The position numbers and the translations under genes were made by a program. 64,000 nt of DNA from Actinomycetes bacterium (GTDB lineage Bacteria > Actinomycetota > Actinomycetes > Actinomycetales > Actinomycetaceae), in assembly GCA_023389315.1 (NCBI GenBank), contig JAEWEQ010000061.1, forward strand, positions 6,288 to 70,287. The letters run 5' to 3'. The notes beneath the pieces are model-generated. The model was given only the letters and a program-made list of their open reading frames with translations. It was not told where the DNA came from and searched no databases. This document shows positions 63,767-64,000 of this stretch, in pieces. Every line of letters begins with the position of its first letter. Position 1 is the first letter of the stretch.

Positions 63767-63778
63767 GCCCGCACACAC

Positions 63779-64000
63779 TCAGGTGGTGGCCTCCACGCAC
63801 GCCGCCCCGTTGAAGCGATAACCACTGCCGCGTACCGACTGGATGAGGTCACCGGCCAAGCCAACTTCCCGTAATCGACCTCGCAACCGGTGGACCGTTA
63901 TGCGCACCATTTCTCGCCCACCCACGCTTTCTTGCGTCTGCCACACTTGCTCCAACAAACTCTGGAAGGTGACAGTGCGGTTCAAATTCCCCAGCAAACT
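63779..64000 (-). CDS. OmpR-family response regulator, C-terminal part (cut by window end)
   Basis: Only the last 73 codons are in the window. They form the winged-helix DNA-binding domain: LLEQVWQTQESVGGREMVRI, TVHRLRGRLREVG, then IQSVRGSGYRFNG, which is the recognition helix and wing. The receiver domain and any kinase lie beyond position 64000. It is directly upstream of the ABC operon on the same strand and probably controls it through the TGTAAC repeats. Confidence 0.9.
   Translation of the reverse strand, partial: SLLGNLNRTVTFQSLLEQVWQTQESVGGREMVRITVHRLRGRLREVGLAGDLIQSVRGSGYRFNGAACVEATT

Overview
The window is chromosomal DNA from a high-GC Gram-positive bacterium, most likely an actinobacterium of the Actinomycetaceae or a close relative. 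Evidence: monomeric NADP-isocitrate dehydrogenase, a full-length DtxR/IdeR-type regulator, actinobacterial-type SerC, DUF3027 and LytR_C proteins, bPH2/DUF2520/PanC/PanD clustering, GroEL without an adjacent GroES, frequent GTG/TTG starts and several genes that look leaderless. No insertion sequence, prophage, integrase or CRISPR array was seen, so this looks like core and regulatory chromosome rather than a genomic island.

Layout. 1-9 kb: mscL, a large helicase-like protein with eroded ATPase motifs coupled to a small protein, icd, a polysaccharide deacetylase and tRNA-Arg(CCT). 9-16 kb: universal stress protein, an NlpC/P60 hydrolase behind a c-di-AMP (ydaO-type) riboswitch, dtxR, serC, an MFS exporter and an AzgA-type purine permease. 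16-26.8 kb: a repeat-rich membrane protein; a 690-bp gene-free region with a 12-unit 13-bp tandem array, a 15-bp inverted repeat and a DtxR-like box in front of a second MFS exporter; a cold-shock protein with DUF3027; then an envelope-stress-like set (anchored unknown protein, TPM-domain protein, PspA). 26.8-35 kb: ArgA-like acetyltransferase and a glycerol module (SorC-family regulator, glpK, glpABC). 35-40.5 kb: a kinase/dehydrogenase/aldolase sugar operon with a divergent DeoR regulator, and an unusual SDR. 40.5-50.7 kb: lysS-ktrB-ktrA; a Zur-controlled divergent pair (CobW-like gene versus zinc-free L33/L36); and the bPH2-bPH2-DUF2520-panC-panD run. 51-59.4 kb: a two-component system, a degenerate HD-like protein, a WXG100 protein, groEL behind two CIRCE elements, a LytR_C protein, ung and a GDSL hydrolase. 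59.5-64 kb: an iron/phosphonate-type ABC importer behind a response-regulator gene cut by the window end.

The most striking signal belongs to no single gene. The non-palindromic octamer CGAGGACG (CGTCCTCG on the other strand) occurs about 70 times by hand count, against about four expected from composition. It appears in both orientations, in several reading frames and in intergenic DNA, sometimes as inverted pairs able to form hairpins. This is the behaviour of a genome-wide recognition word such as an uptake-signal, Chi-like or segregation sequence, and I know of no description of this one.

Metal and stress control are well represented: DtxR with an iron-box candidate, a Zur box over a -35 element, c-di-AMP sensing ahead of a cell-wall hydrolase, HrcA/CIRCE at groEL, and direct repeats for an OmpR-type regulator ahead of the last ABC operon.
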